Source of the DNA: Chitinophagaceae bacterium UBA1946
Lineage (GTDB): Bacteria; Bacteroidota; Bacteroidia; Chitinophagales; Chitinophagaceae
Direction of reading: 5' to 3'
NCBI GenBank assembly: GCA_002336815.1
Contig: DDEU01000005.1
Span: forward strand, 1-15,703
Length of the DNA stretch: 15,703 nucleotides
Shown here: positions 8,164-14,939 of the stretch, in pieces
How positions within the stretch are numbered: the stretch's first letter is position 1
Layout of the letters: every line of letters begins with the position of its first letter
Position numbers and translations under genes: made by a program
The notes under the pieces: generated by a model
What the model was told of the DNA's origin: nothing
What the model saw: the letters and a program-made list of their open reading frames with translations, nothing else
The model's database searches: none

Positions 8164-8805
8164 ATGAGCAGCATTGCAGATATCAGGAAGGACTATAAAT
8201 TAAAGAATTTTACCGAAGCCGATGCGGCAACAGATGCCATTGCACAGTTTACCAACTGGTGGAATGATGCAGTGAGCAGTGAAATTGATGAAGTAAACGC
8301 TCTCACACTGGCTACCGCTGCCAGCAATGGCAAACCCTCTGCAAGAATTGTGTTGCTGAAAGGATATGATGCAACGGGTTTTGTTTTTTTCACCAATTAT
8401 AATAGCCACAAGGGCCTCGAACTTGCACAGAACCCGCAGGCCTGCATGGTTTTTTTCTGGAAAGAACTGGAACGCCAGGTAAAGATCGAAGGCATCATAG
8501 AAAAAGTAAGTGAAGCAGAAAGTGATGAGTACTATTTTTCAAGACCTGTTGGAAGCCAGGTAGGTGCCTGGTGTTCGCCACAGAGCTCCGTAATTGAAAG
8601 CCGACAGGTGATTGAAGAGAATGTAAAAAGATACGAAGCACAATTTGCGAATGCGCCCATTACCAGGCCGGCGTACTGGGGTGGATACCGTTTAAAACCA
8701 CAACTGATGGAGTTTTGGCAAGGCAGACCCAACCGCCTGCACGACCGGCTTCAATACAGCCTGCAGGCAGATGCTTCCTGGAAAATAGAAAGACTGGCTC
8801 CCTGA
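8164..8805 (+). CDS. pdxH: Pyridoxamine/pyridoxine 5'-phosphate oxidase
   Basis: This 213-residue FMN enzyme oxidises pyridoxine 5'-phosphate or pyridoxamine 5'-phosphate to pyridoxal 5'-phosphate, the last step of vitamin B6 cofactor synthesis and salvage, in the cytoplasm. FMN-contact segments are visible: ARIVLLKG (60-67), FFTNYNSHKG (75-84) and the RPVGSQVGAWCSPQSSVI region (127-144). The family signature LMEFWQGRPNRLHDR lies at 181-195, and the C-terminus WKIERLAP is canonical. Length is normal. CAACTTTG (8136-8143) with TTTT 19 bases upstream is a plausible promoter, next to a small dyad (GTTGC/GCAAC, 8123-8139). Confidence 0.97.
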   Translation: MSSIADIRKDYKLKNFTEADAATDAIAQFTNWWNDAVSSEIDEVNALTLATAASNGKPSARIVLLKGYDATGFVFFTNYNSHKGLELAQNPQACMVFFWKELERQVKIEGIIEKVSEAESDEYYFSRPVGSQVGAWCSPQSSVIESRQVIEENVKRYEAQFANAPITRPAYWGGYRLKPQLMEFWQGRPNRLHDRLQYSLQADASWKIERLAP

Positions 8806-8837
8806 TTGTTGATGGTATTTGAAGTATTTTGTGCAGC

Positions 8838-9956
8838 ATGAAGACATGCATTACCAATTGCACGATACATACCGGCGATGGCATGCTGGTTGATAAAAAC
8901 ATTCTCATCGAGAACGGGGGCATACTTGCAATAACCGATGAAAGACCGGCTGATGCAACCCTGCACAACCTCCACGGAATGCATATATCAGCCGGTTTTA
9001 TTGACATTCATATCAATGGTGGTGAAAAATACTTTTTCACGCAATCTCCCACAGAAGAAGCACTGCTTGATATTTGCAACAGCAGTCTGCAATACGGCGT
9101 TACGCATTTACTTCCCTGTTTGATCAGCGCCGATCAGCAAACGATCTTAACGGCCATCGAAACAACGAGGGCTTTTATGCGGAAACACAAAACAGTTCTT
9201 GGTTTGCATATAGAAGGGCCGTTCATCAATCCCGAAAAACGTGGTGCCCATGTAAAGGCATTTATCCATCCACCCACCAACGAAAAACTTGAAGCCATCA
9301 TCCATCACGGAAAAGATGTGGTAAAAGTAATGACCATCGCACCGGAATGTTTTACAGATGAACAGATTACCATGCTGCAACAGGCAGGTATTGTATTATC
9401 AGCCGGCCACTCCACAATCACCTGTAAACAGGCGCAATACTATTTTTCAAAAGGCATTACACTCGTAACCCATTTGTACAATGCCATGACGCAGTTTGGC
9501 CACCGGGAACCTGGGCTGGTAGGCGCCACTTTTCAAAATGACCATGTATTTGCACCCATTATTTTAGACGGCCAGCATTGCGATTATCTTGCCGCACAGG
9601 TTGCGTACAAAATGAAGGGGGATCATTTGTTTTTGATAAGCGATGCTGCTTTTTTAGGAAGAAAAATTAAGGAGTTCAACTGGGGAGCATTCAACATGAA
9701 ACTTACGGCAGACGGGCACTACAGGAACGGCGACGGCAATCTTGCCTGTGCATCCATTTCCATGACAGAAGCAGTACAAAACGCAAAACAACAGTTAGGG
9801 ATATCAACAACTGACGCTATTAAAATGGTCACTTCCATCCCTGCAAAAGCGATCAGGATGGATGATACAATTGGTTATATCAAACCGGGCTACCCGGCTT
9901 CTTTTGCTTGTTTTGATGAAGCGCTGAAAACTATCCAGCCACTTATATTCTGGTGA
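8838..9956 (+). CDS. nagA: N-acetylglucosamine-6-phosphate deacetylase
   Basis: This 372-residue amidohydrolase removes the acetyl group from GlcNAc-6-phosphate in amino-sugar and peptidoglycan recycling. The ATG at 8838 (MKTCITNCTIHTGDG) is preferred; an in-frame TTG at 8829 is weaker. Seen in order: AGFIDIHINGG (52-62), the EGPF metal-ligand motif (Glu126), SAGHS (His191), THLYNAM (His212), DGQH (His247) and ISDAA with the probable catalytic Asp269. The C-terminal IGYIKPGYPASF is the usual composite-domain ending. The first metal motif is HIN, between the HxH and QxN forms known in NagA enzymes. It starts 32 bases after pdxH and may be co-transcribed with it. No nagB is in view. Its stop abuts the stop of the convergent birA. 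Confidence 0.94.
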   Translation: MKTCITNCTIHTGDGMLVDKNILIENGGILAITDERPADATLHNLHGMHISAGFIDIHINGGEKYFFTQSPTEEALLDICNSSLQYGVTHLLPCLISADQQTILTAIETTRAFMRKHKTVLGLHIEGPFINPEKRGAHVKAFIHPPTNEKLEAIIHHGKDVVKVMTIAPECFTDEQITMLQQAGIVLSAGHSTITCKQAQYYFSKGITLVTHLYNAMTQFGHREPGLVGATFQNDHVFAPIILDGQHCDYLAAQVAYKMKGDHLFLISDAAFLGRKIKEFNWGAFNMKLTADGHYRNGDGNLACASISMTEAVQNAKQQLGISTTDAIKMVTSIPAKAIRMDDTIGYIKPGYPASFACFDEALKTIQPLIFW

Positions 9957-10733
9957 TCAGAGTAACCATTCCACTTCACCAAAATCAAAAAAATTATCAA
10001 TGATATCGGTGGTGTATAAACGCCCTTCTGCTGTTACTGACCTTATCATTGTTTCAAACTCGATATTTCCTCTTTTTAGTTTAACCAGGCTGTTTTTTTT
10101 AAACAGGCAGGCGTTGTACGTTTCCAGTATTTTATTGAATCCCAGTTCTTTTATTGAATGCACATATTTCAGTACCAGCAGGTGAAGTTGGCGGGCAAGA
10201 CTGGTTACATCGAATTCATTGCCGGTGATCTGTTTGAGGGAAACAACATTTTTCAGACTCTCATCAAACTGTGCCTGGTTGATGTTGATGCCAATGCCCA
10301 CCACCGCATACTTCCATGCATTGCTGTATTTGCCTGCGACAGCTCCCGCAGACCGATTTTGCCCGATGACGTTTTCGATGAGGATGCCTCCTGCCTTTCT
10401 GTCACGCCAGTAAATATCATTGGGCCATTTTATGGTGGTTTCTTCCCCGGCAAAAGCAGTGAAAAATTCATAACAGGCAAGTGCTGCTGCAGCAGATAAT
10501 TTAAACTGTTCTGCCACTTGTAACGGTTTTGGCTCAATTATAATACTAATTGCTATGTTTTGTCCGTTACCTGTGTGCCAGTTTTTGCCCCGCTGACCTT
10601 TTCCGCCGGTTTGTGCCAGGGCAAAAAAAGCATCGCCATGCTTCGCCAATCCTGCATGAACCCGTGCCATGGCATAGTTGTTGGTGCTGTCCACACTGTC
10701 CAGTACAGTAAAGGCATAATTGGAAGATGGCAT
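9957..10733 (-). CDS. birA: Biotin--[acetyl-CoA-carboxylase] ligase, monofunctional
   Basis: This enzyme activates biotin to biotinyl-AMP and attaches it to the biotin carboxyl carrier protein of acyl-CoA carboxylases. From the ATG at 10733 it has 258 residues: DSVDSTNN (12-19), the biotin/ATP loop GGKGQRGKNW (43-52), KWPNDIYW (102-109), KAGGILIEN (113-121), GIGININ (146-152) and a small C-terminal SH3-like domain. It lacks the N-terminal helix-turn-helix of E. coli BirA, so it should not be a repressor. The frame stays open to an ATG at 10826, which would add 31 residues (MQLPAFPFFYGRL and on) with no family resemblance; the shorter form begins right at the conserved domain and leaves 126 bases for the divergent promoter. 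Confidence 0.94.
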   Translation of the reverse strand: MPSSNYAFTVLDSVDSTNNYAMARVHAGLAKHGDAFFALAQTGGKGQRGKNWHTGNGQNIAISIIIEPKPLQVAEQFKLSAAAALACYEFFTAFAGEETTIKWPNDIYWRDRKAGGILIENVIGQNRSAGAVAGKYSNAWKYAVVGIGININQAQFDESLKNVVSLKQITGNEFDVTSLARQLHLLVLKYVHSIKELGFNKILETYNACLFKKNSLVKLKRGNIEFETMIRSVTAEGRLYTTDIIDNFFDFGEVEWLL

Positions 10734-10758
10734 AATGCAGTTGTTGGTAAAGAAATTG

Positions 10759-10766
10759 TATTTTTG
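10759..10766 (+). promoter_or_regulatory. -7 promoter box for rsfS operon
   Basis: TATTTTTG exactly matches the Bacteroidota -7 consensus TAnnTTTG and lies about 93 bases upstream of the rsfS TTG start, in the birA/rsfS divergent gap. No clear TTTG -33 box is seen at the usual distance. It would drive rsfS-ftsH-lutC. Confidence 0.4.
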
Positions 10767-10859
10767 AACCCTGTTGCAAGCTACATTCAACCTACCATAA
10801 AAAAAAGGAAAAGCAGGTAGCTGCAAACAATCATTACATAAAAAAGAAAAAGCATTAAT

Positions 10860-11264
10860 TTGAATAATCTCACAGTATTAGAAAGCCGTAAAAAGAACAC
10901 AGTTACACGGCTTACCAGGAACAGCAAAATCTTCAAAGCCATTATCCAGGGTATCCAGCAGAAAAAAGGAGAAAAAATCGTTAGTCTCGACCTGAGAAAA
11001 ATACCGGAAGCGGTAGCTGATTTCTTTATTATCTGCGAAGCAGGCAATACTACCCAGTTAAAAGCGATCGCTGATTCGGTTGAACACGAAGTAAGCCTTA
11101 AATGCGACGAAAACCCTTACAAACATGAGGGGCGGCAGGCACTGCAGTGGATATTGATCGATTACATCAACGTAGTTGTGCATGTAATGCTGCCGGAGCC
11201 AAGAAAATTTTACCAACTGGAAGAGATGTGGAGTGATGCGCCGGTGACGGAACACAACGATTAA
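10860..11264 (+). CDS. rsfS: Ribosomal silencing factor RsfS (RsfS/YbeB/Iojap family)
   Basis: This 134-residue protein belongs to the family that binds ribosomal protein uL14 on the large subunit and blocks subunit joining when nutrients are scarce. The family core is clear: VADFFIICEAGNTTQLKAIAD (52-72), then HEGRQALQWILIDYINVVVHVM (89-110) and RKFYQLEEMWSDA (115-127). The start is taken as TTG at 10860, because a stop lies in frame at 10839 and no ATG occurs before codon 110. ATT at 10854 is the only other upstream candidate noted. It is divergent from birA and 60 bases upstream of ftsH. Confidence 0.94.
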   Translation: MNNLTVLESRKKNTVTRLTRNSKIFKAIIQGIQQKKGEKIVSLDLRKIPEAVADFFIICEAGNTTQLKAIADSVEHEVSLKCDENPYKHEGRQALQWILIDYINVVVHVMLPEPRKFYQLEEMWSDAPVTEHND

Positions 11265-11324
11265 CCGGTAATATTGTTATAGCTATACAAACAATCAAAA
11301 AAACAAATTCGTAGAACGCATTTT

Positions 11325-13358
11325 ATGGCAGAAGAAAACACACCAGAGACGAATAGGAGGCCCAACCCAAACGGCATACCACCTTCAGGGGATGAGAATA
11401 AAAAGAAACCCAGGTTTAACATTTACTGGATATACGGAATTGCATTTGCTGCCCTCATTGGCTACAATCTTATCAGGGGTGTTGCAACACCCGGCGTTGA
11501 AACTTCCGAAGTGAATTTTTACGACATGGTAAAAATGGGCGATGTTGAAAAAACAAAAACCATTCGCAATAAAAGCATAGTAAGGGTTTACCTGAACAAG
11601 GATTCCGTACTCAGGCATGCTGATTTTTACAGGCGCGTATTGCCTGAAAAAAACCAGTACGAAATATTGACCAAAAACACCAGCGCCCAGCTTTATTTTG
11701 GCGTATCAAAAGATAAAACGATCACAGAGCTGATGAACAGCTTTTATGATAAAAATCCTTTGGTAAAAAGAGTACCTGATTTTCCTGATGAAGAAGGGGA
11801 GATCTTTACACAACTGGTAACAACACTGCTGCCCATTTTACTGATCGGCCTGCTGTTTATCATGATGATGCGTAAAGTCGGCGGTCCGGGTGGCTCTGGT
11901 GGCGGCCCCGGCGGCATCTTCAACATCGGTAAATCAAAAGCGACTTTATTCGACAAAGCTTCCAAGGTGAACATTAATTTTGGTGATGTGGCCGGACTGG
12001 ATGAAGCCAAGGTGGAGGTAATGGAGATTGTTGACTTCTTAAAAAATCCTAAAAAATATACGGCCCTTGGTGGTAAGATACCAAAGGGTGCATTGCTGAT
12101 AGGCCCACCCGGTACCGGTAAAACATTATTGGCAAAAGCTGTTGCCGGTGAAGCGCAGGTGCCTTTTTTCAGCCTTAGTGGCAGTGACTTTGTGGAGATG
12201 TTTGTAGGGGTGGGTGCAAGCCGTGTAAGAGACCTGTTCAAACAGGCCAGGGAAAAAGCGCCCTGTATCATTTTCATTGATGAAATTGATGCGATAGGAA
12301 GGGCCAGGGGAAAGAATGTAATGATGAGCAATGATGAAAGAGAAAATACACTCAACCAGTTGCTCGTAGAAATGGATGGTTTTGGAACTGATTTGGGTAT
12401 CATCATCCTTGCGGCTACCAACAGGCCGGACGTACTGGATTCTGCATTGCTTCGTCCCGGAAGGTTCGACAGGCAGATCTCTATTGACAAACCTGACCTG
12501 GTGGGAAGAGAAGCCATCTTTAAAGTGCATTTACAGCCGATCAAAATTTCGTCTACGCTTGATATTCATAAACTGGCGGAACAAACACCGGGTTTTGCAG
12601 GTGCTGATATTGCGAACGTTTGTAATGAAGCTGCGTTGATCGCTGCAAGAAAAAGCAAGGATGCAGTTGACATGAGCGATTTCCAGGATGCGATTGACAG
12701 GGTGATCGGCGGACTTGAAAAGAAGAACAAAATCATTTCTCCTGAAGAAAAAGAGATCATTGCTTACCATGAAGCAGGGCACGCCATCTGCGGCTGGTAC
12801 CTCGAACATGCTTACCCATTACTGAAAGTTACCGTAGTGCCAAGGGGTACCGCAGCCCTGGGATACGCACAGTACACGCCGAAGGAACAATACCTCTACA
12901 ATACCGACCAGTTGATGGACCAGATCTGTATGACCCTCGGTGGCAGGGCCAGTGAAGACATCTTTTTTGGCAAGATCAGTACCGGTGCAAGCAATGATCT
13001 GCAGCAGATATCAAGGATCGCTTACAGCATGATCACCGTATATGGTATGAACGATAAGGTTGGTAACGTAAGTTATTATGATCCTACGCAGGAAAATACC
13101 TTTGTAAAACCTTTCAGTGAAGAAACCGGCAAGATGATCGATGAAGAAGTGCGGAAACTGATTGACCAGGCCTATACCAGGACCAAACAACTGCTTACAG
13201 AAAAGAAAGCTGATGTGGAATTGCTGGCCAAGGAATTATTAAAGAAAGAAGTGCTGTTTAAAAGTGATGTAGAAACGCTGATCGGTAAACGACCATTCGA
13301 AGAAAAGAAGGCCCTGGATGTACCGGACGATACTTCTATTCCTGATCAAAAATTTTAA
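11325..13358 (+). CDS. ftsH: ATP-dependent zinc metalloprotease FtsH
   Basis: This 677-residue hexameric membrane AAA+ protease degrades misassembled membrane proteins and selected regulators. Seen in order: a Pro/Lys-rich cytoplasmic tail, TM1 (about 31-50), an extracytoplasmic domain (about 52-160), TM2 (about 164-182) and a Gly-rich linker (186-197). The AAA+ module carries Walker A GPPGTGKT (260-267), the pore loop MFVGVGAS (292-299), Walker B IIFIDEID (315-322) and a second region of homology with TNRPDVLDSALLRPGRFDR (365-383). The protease domain has zinc motif HEAGH (482-486) and the third ligand Asp558 in TGASNDLQ. All catalytic residues are present and length is typical. It lies between rsfS and lutC, 6 bases before the latter, so they form an operon. 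TAATATTG (about 11270) could be a weak extra promoter. Confidence 0.98.
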   Translation: MAEENTPETNRRPNPNGIPPSGDENKKKPRFNIYWIYGIAFAALIGYNLIRGVATPGVETSEVNFYDMVKMGDVEKTKTIRNKSIVRVYLNKDSVLRHADFYRRVLPEKNQYEILTKNTSAQLYFGVSKDKTITELMNSFYDKNPLVKRVPDFPDEEGEIFTQLVTTLLPILLIGLLFIMMMRKVGGPGGSGGGPGGIFNIGKSKATLFDKASKVNINFGDVAGLDEAKVEVMEIVDFLKNPKKYTALGGKIPKGALLIGPPGTGKTLLAKAVAGEAQVPFFSLSGSDFVEMFVGVGASRVRDLFKQAREKAPCIIFIDEIDAIGRARGKNVMMSNDERENTLNQLLVEMDGFGTDLGIIILAATNRPDVLDSALLRPGRFDRQISIDKPDLVGREAIFKVHLQPIKISSTLDIHKLAEQTPGFAGADIANVCNEAALIAARKSKDAVDMSDFQDAIDRVIGGLEKKNKIISPEEKEIIAYHEAGHAICGWYLEHAYPLLKVTVVPRGTAALGYAQYTPKEQYLYNTDQLMDQICMTLGGRASEDIFFGKISTGASNDLQQISRIAYSMITVYGMNDKVGNVSYYDPTQENTFVKPFSEETGKMIDEEVRKLIDQAYTRTKQLLTEKKADVELLAKELLKKEVLFKSDVETLIGKRPFEEKKALDVPDDTSIPDQKF

Positions 13359-13364
13359 CGGGTT

Positions 13365-13979
13365 TTGAATACCGCTAAAGAAAATATTTTACAAAGAATT
13401 AAAAAGGCACTGGGTAACCCGGTGCCTTTACCTTTTCCGCTCAGTGAAGGCAATGGAGTCATTTATCCCGCAGCGACGCAGGAACCGGAACTGTTGTTTG
13501 CCGAAGCCTTTACCAGGCTGCAGGGAAAATTCGTGTATTGCCAGGATGAAAAAGAAATGCAGGAGAAGGTACAACAACTGGTTGCTGCAAAAGAGTGGAC
13601 AAAGATATACTGCGAAGAACCCCGTTGGAATAATGCGTTCAGCAACACCATTGGGCTTGAAAGTTGCCATGCTTCCATCAGCGCTTGTGAATACCTGGTA
13701 GCAAGAACCGGCACCATCGTATTGAGTGCAGCACAGCAAAAAGGCCGTACTGCCAGTGTGTATGCCCCAGTGCATGTTTGCATCGCATATACGGGCCAGT
13801 TAGTGTATGATCTGGAAGATGCATTGCAGGCCATCAAAGAAAAGTACGCAGGAAATATTCCTTCCTTTATAACATTCGCCAGCGGTCCAAGCCGCACTGC
13901 AGATATCGAAAAGACTTTGGTAACAGGCGTTCATGGCCCAAAAGAAGTGTATTTGTTTTTGGTGGAAGGGAACGGTTGA
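13365..13979 (+). CDS. LutC/YkgG-family LUD-domain protein
   Basis: This 204-residue protein matches the LUD (lactate utilisation) family. Landmarks are ARTGTIVLS (113-121), followed by a Gly/Arg/Ala-rich turn, and the signature GPSRTADIEKTLVTGVHGP (174-192). In LutABC systems LutC helps oxidise L-lactate, but no lutA or lutB is nearby; here it follows ftsH by 6 bases, so it is co-expressed with a protein-quality-control protease and its role is open. The only workable start is TTG at 13367-13365 frame position 13365 (TTG AAT ACC GCT AAA); the frame upstream is closed by the ftsH stop. No Shine-Dalgarno sequence is seen, so translation may be coupled to ftsH. The 3' side runs into a repeat-rich gap with no clear terminator. 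Confidence 0.9.
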   Translation: MNTAKENILQRIKKALGNPVPLPFPLSEGNGVIYPAATQEPELLFAEAFTRLQGKFVYCQDEKEMQEKVQQLVAAKEWTKIYCEEPRWNNAFSNTIGLESCHASISACEYLVARTGTIVLSAAQQKGRTASVYAPVHVCIAYTGQLVYDLEDALQAIKEKYAGNIPSFITFASGPSRTADIEKTLVTGVHGPKEVYLFLVEGNG

Positions 13980-14052
13980 GGGTTGAAAGTTCAAGGTTTA
14001 AAAGAATGGTTACTGATCAGGACTTTTAGTATCTTGACAGGTTGAAAATTCA

Positions 14053-14140
14053 ATTCAACAATTCAACAATTCAACAATTCAACAATTCAACAATTCAACA
14101 ATTCAACAATTCAACAATTCAACAATTCAACAATTCAACA
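14053..14140. repeat. Tandem array: 11 perfect copies of ATTCAACA
   Basis: Eleven exact head-to-tail copies of the 8-mer ATTCAACA fill 14053-14140 (on the minus strand, TGTTGAAT). After 14140 the pattern decays into related CAAC-rich sequence (ATCAACTTTCC, then repeats of TTCCCAAC) down to the yciO stop at 14185. Upstream, GTTGAA at 14041-14046 is inverted relative to the array and could pair with any TTCAAC copy. The array lies between the convergent ends of lutC and yciO, where no clear intrinsic terminator is seen. A nominal ORF through it encodes a simple repeat peptide and is unlikely to be a gene. Confidence 0.95.
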
Positions 14141-14184
14141 ATCAACTTTCCAACATTTCAACTTCCCAACTTCCCAACCCTCTC

Positions 14185-14793
14185 TCAACTCTCCCACTCC
14201 CCTAACCCCTGCCTGGTAACCATCCATTCACTGCTGGTGCAGTCAACGATCGTAGAAGGTATCATGCCGCCAATGCCGCCATCAATAACCATATCTACCA
14301 GCTTTTCAAACCGGTCATGAATGATGTCCGGATCGGTGTATTCTTCCACCATATCCCCTGGCAGCGAGGCGCTGAGTATGGGATGACCCAGTTCACTCAA
14401 AATATCCTGGCAAACATTGTTATCGGGTACCCTTAAACCAATGGTGCTTTTTTTGCTCTGCAGGATCTTTGGTACCTGCTTGCTGGCAGGTAATATGAAA
14501 GTATAAGGGCCCGGCAGATAGTTTTTGAGCATCCTGTACAAAGGAGTATCAATGCTCTTGGTGTAGTCGCTCATATTGCTGAGATCCCGGCAGATAAAAC
14601 TCAGTTGCGCTTTTTGCGGATCTACATTTTTGATTTTGCAGATCCTTTCAATGGCTTTTTGCTGCAGGATATCGCAGCCAATACCATAGATGGTATCTGT
14701 AGGATAAACGATCACACCGCCGTCCTGCAGGCATTCAACCACCTGCTTAATAAGCCTGGGCTGAGGATTTTCCGGGTGAATATGAATCAGCAT
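14185..14793 (-). CDS. yciO: YciO-like Sua5/YciO/YrdC-family protein
   Basis: This 202-residue cytoplasmic protein has the YrdC-like fold that in TsaC/Sua5 makes threonylcarbamoyl-AMP for tRNA t6A. It resembles E. coli YciO closely along its length: IHPENPQPRLIKQVVE (5-20), GGVIVYPTDTIYGIGCD (25-41), ICRDLSNMSDY (67-77), PGPYTFIL (94-101), TIGLRVP (117-123), PILSASLPG (138-146) and PSTIVD (179-184). The YciO branch is less well understood than TsaC, so t6A synthesis is possible but not shown. The last residues (GLGEWES) run into the CT-rich edge of the repeat region, so the exact C-terminus may be variable. It is divergent from the sugar kinase gene. Confidence 0.92.
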   Translation of the reverse strand: MLIHIHPENPQPRLIKQVVECLQDGGVIVYPTDTIYGIGCDILQQKAIERICKIKNVDPQKAQLSFICRDLSNMSDYTKSIDTPLYRMLKNYLPGPYTFILPASKQVPKILQSKKSTIGLRVPDNNVCQDILSELGHPILSASLPGDMVEEYTDPDIIHDRFEKLVDMVIDGGIGGMIPSTIVDCTSSEWMVTRQGLGEWES

Positions 14794-14806
14794 AAATTTT
14801 TATTTG

Positions 14807-14814
14807 CAAAACTA
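14807..14814 (-). promoter_or_regulatory. -7 promoter box for yciO
   Basis: On the minus strand TAGTTTTG is an exact TAnnTTTG match followed by C. It lies 13 bases upstream of the yciO ATG and implies a very short leader. No TTTG is seen at the normal -33 distance. Confidence 0.5.
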
Positions 14815-14894
14815 TTTGATAATCACAAACTGTTCCCTAACTACAATCATTTACAAAACTTACCGCAACTTAGGTAAAACAGCGTGTAATCCGT

Positions 14895-14902
14895 TACTTT
14901 TG
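14895..14902 (+). promoter_or_regulatory. -7 promoter box for the PfkB kinase gene
   Basis: TACTTTTG is an exact match to TAnnTTTG and is followed by CAGC. It lies 37 bases upstream of the kinase ATG, which gives a leader of about 30 bases. The -33 region (around TTAGGT) is weak. Confidence 0.5.
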
Positions 14903-14939
14903 CAGCGTTTTAAAAATTACAAACCAATAAACACTTACC

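Noticed and set aside
10734..10826. 31-residue N-terminal extension of birA from ATG 10826
   Set aside because: It has no similarity to ligase N-termini and is not a helix-turn-helix; ATG 10733 begins at the conserved domain and leaves room for divergent promoters.
11744..12544. 266-residue ORF antisense to ftsH
   Set aside because: It is Ser/Pro-rich, has no recognisable domain and lies opposite the conserved AAA+ region; a typical antisense shadow.
14053..14140. CRISPR array
   Set aside because: The 8-base units are contiguous with no unique spacers; it is a simple tandem repeat.
14042..14320. 92-residue ORF through the 8-mer array (repeated FNNSTIQQ)
   Set aside because: The peptide is just the 24-base translation of three 8-mers, starts at TTG, and runs into the antisense of yciO.
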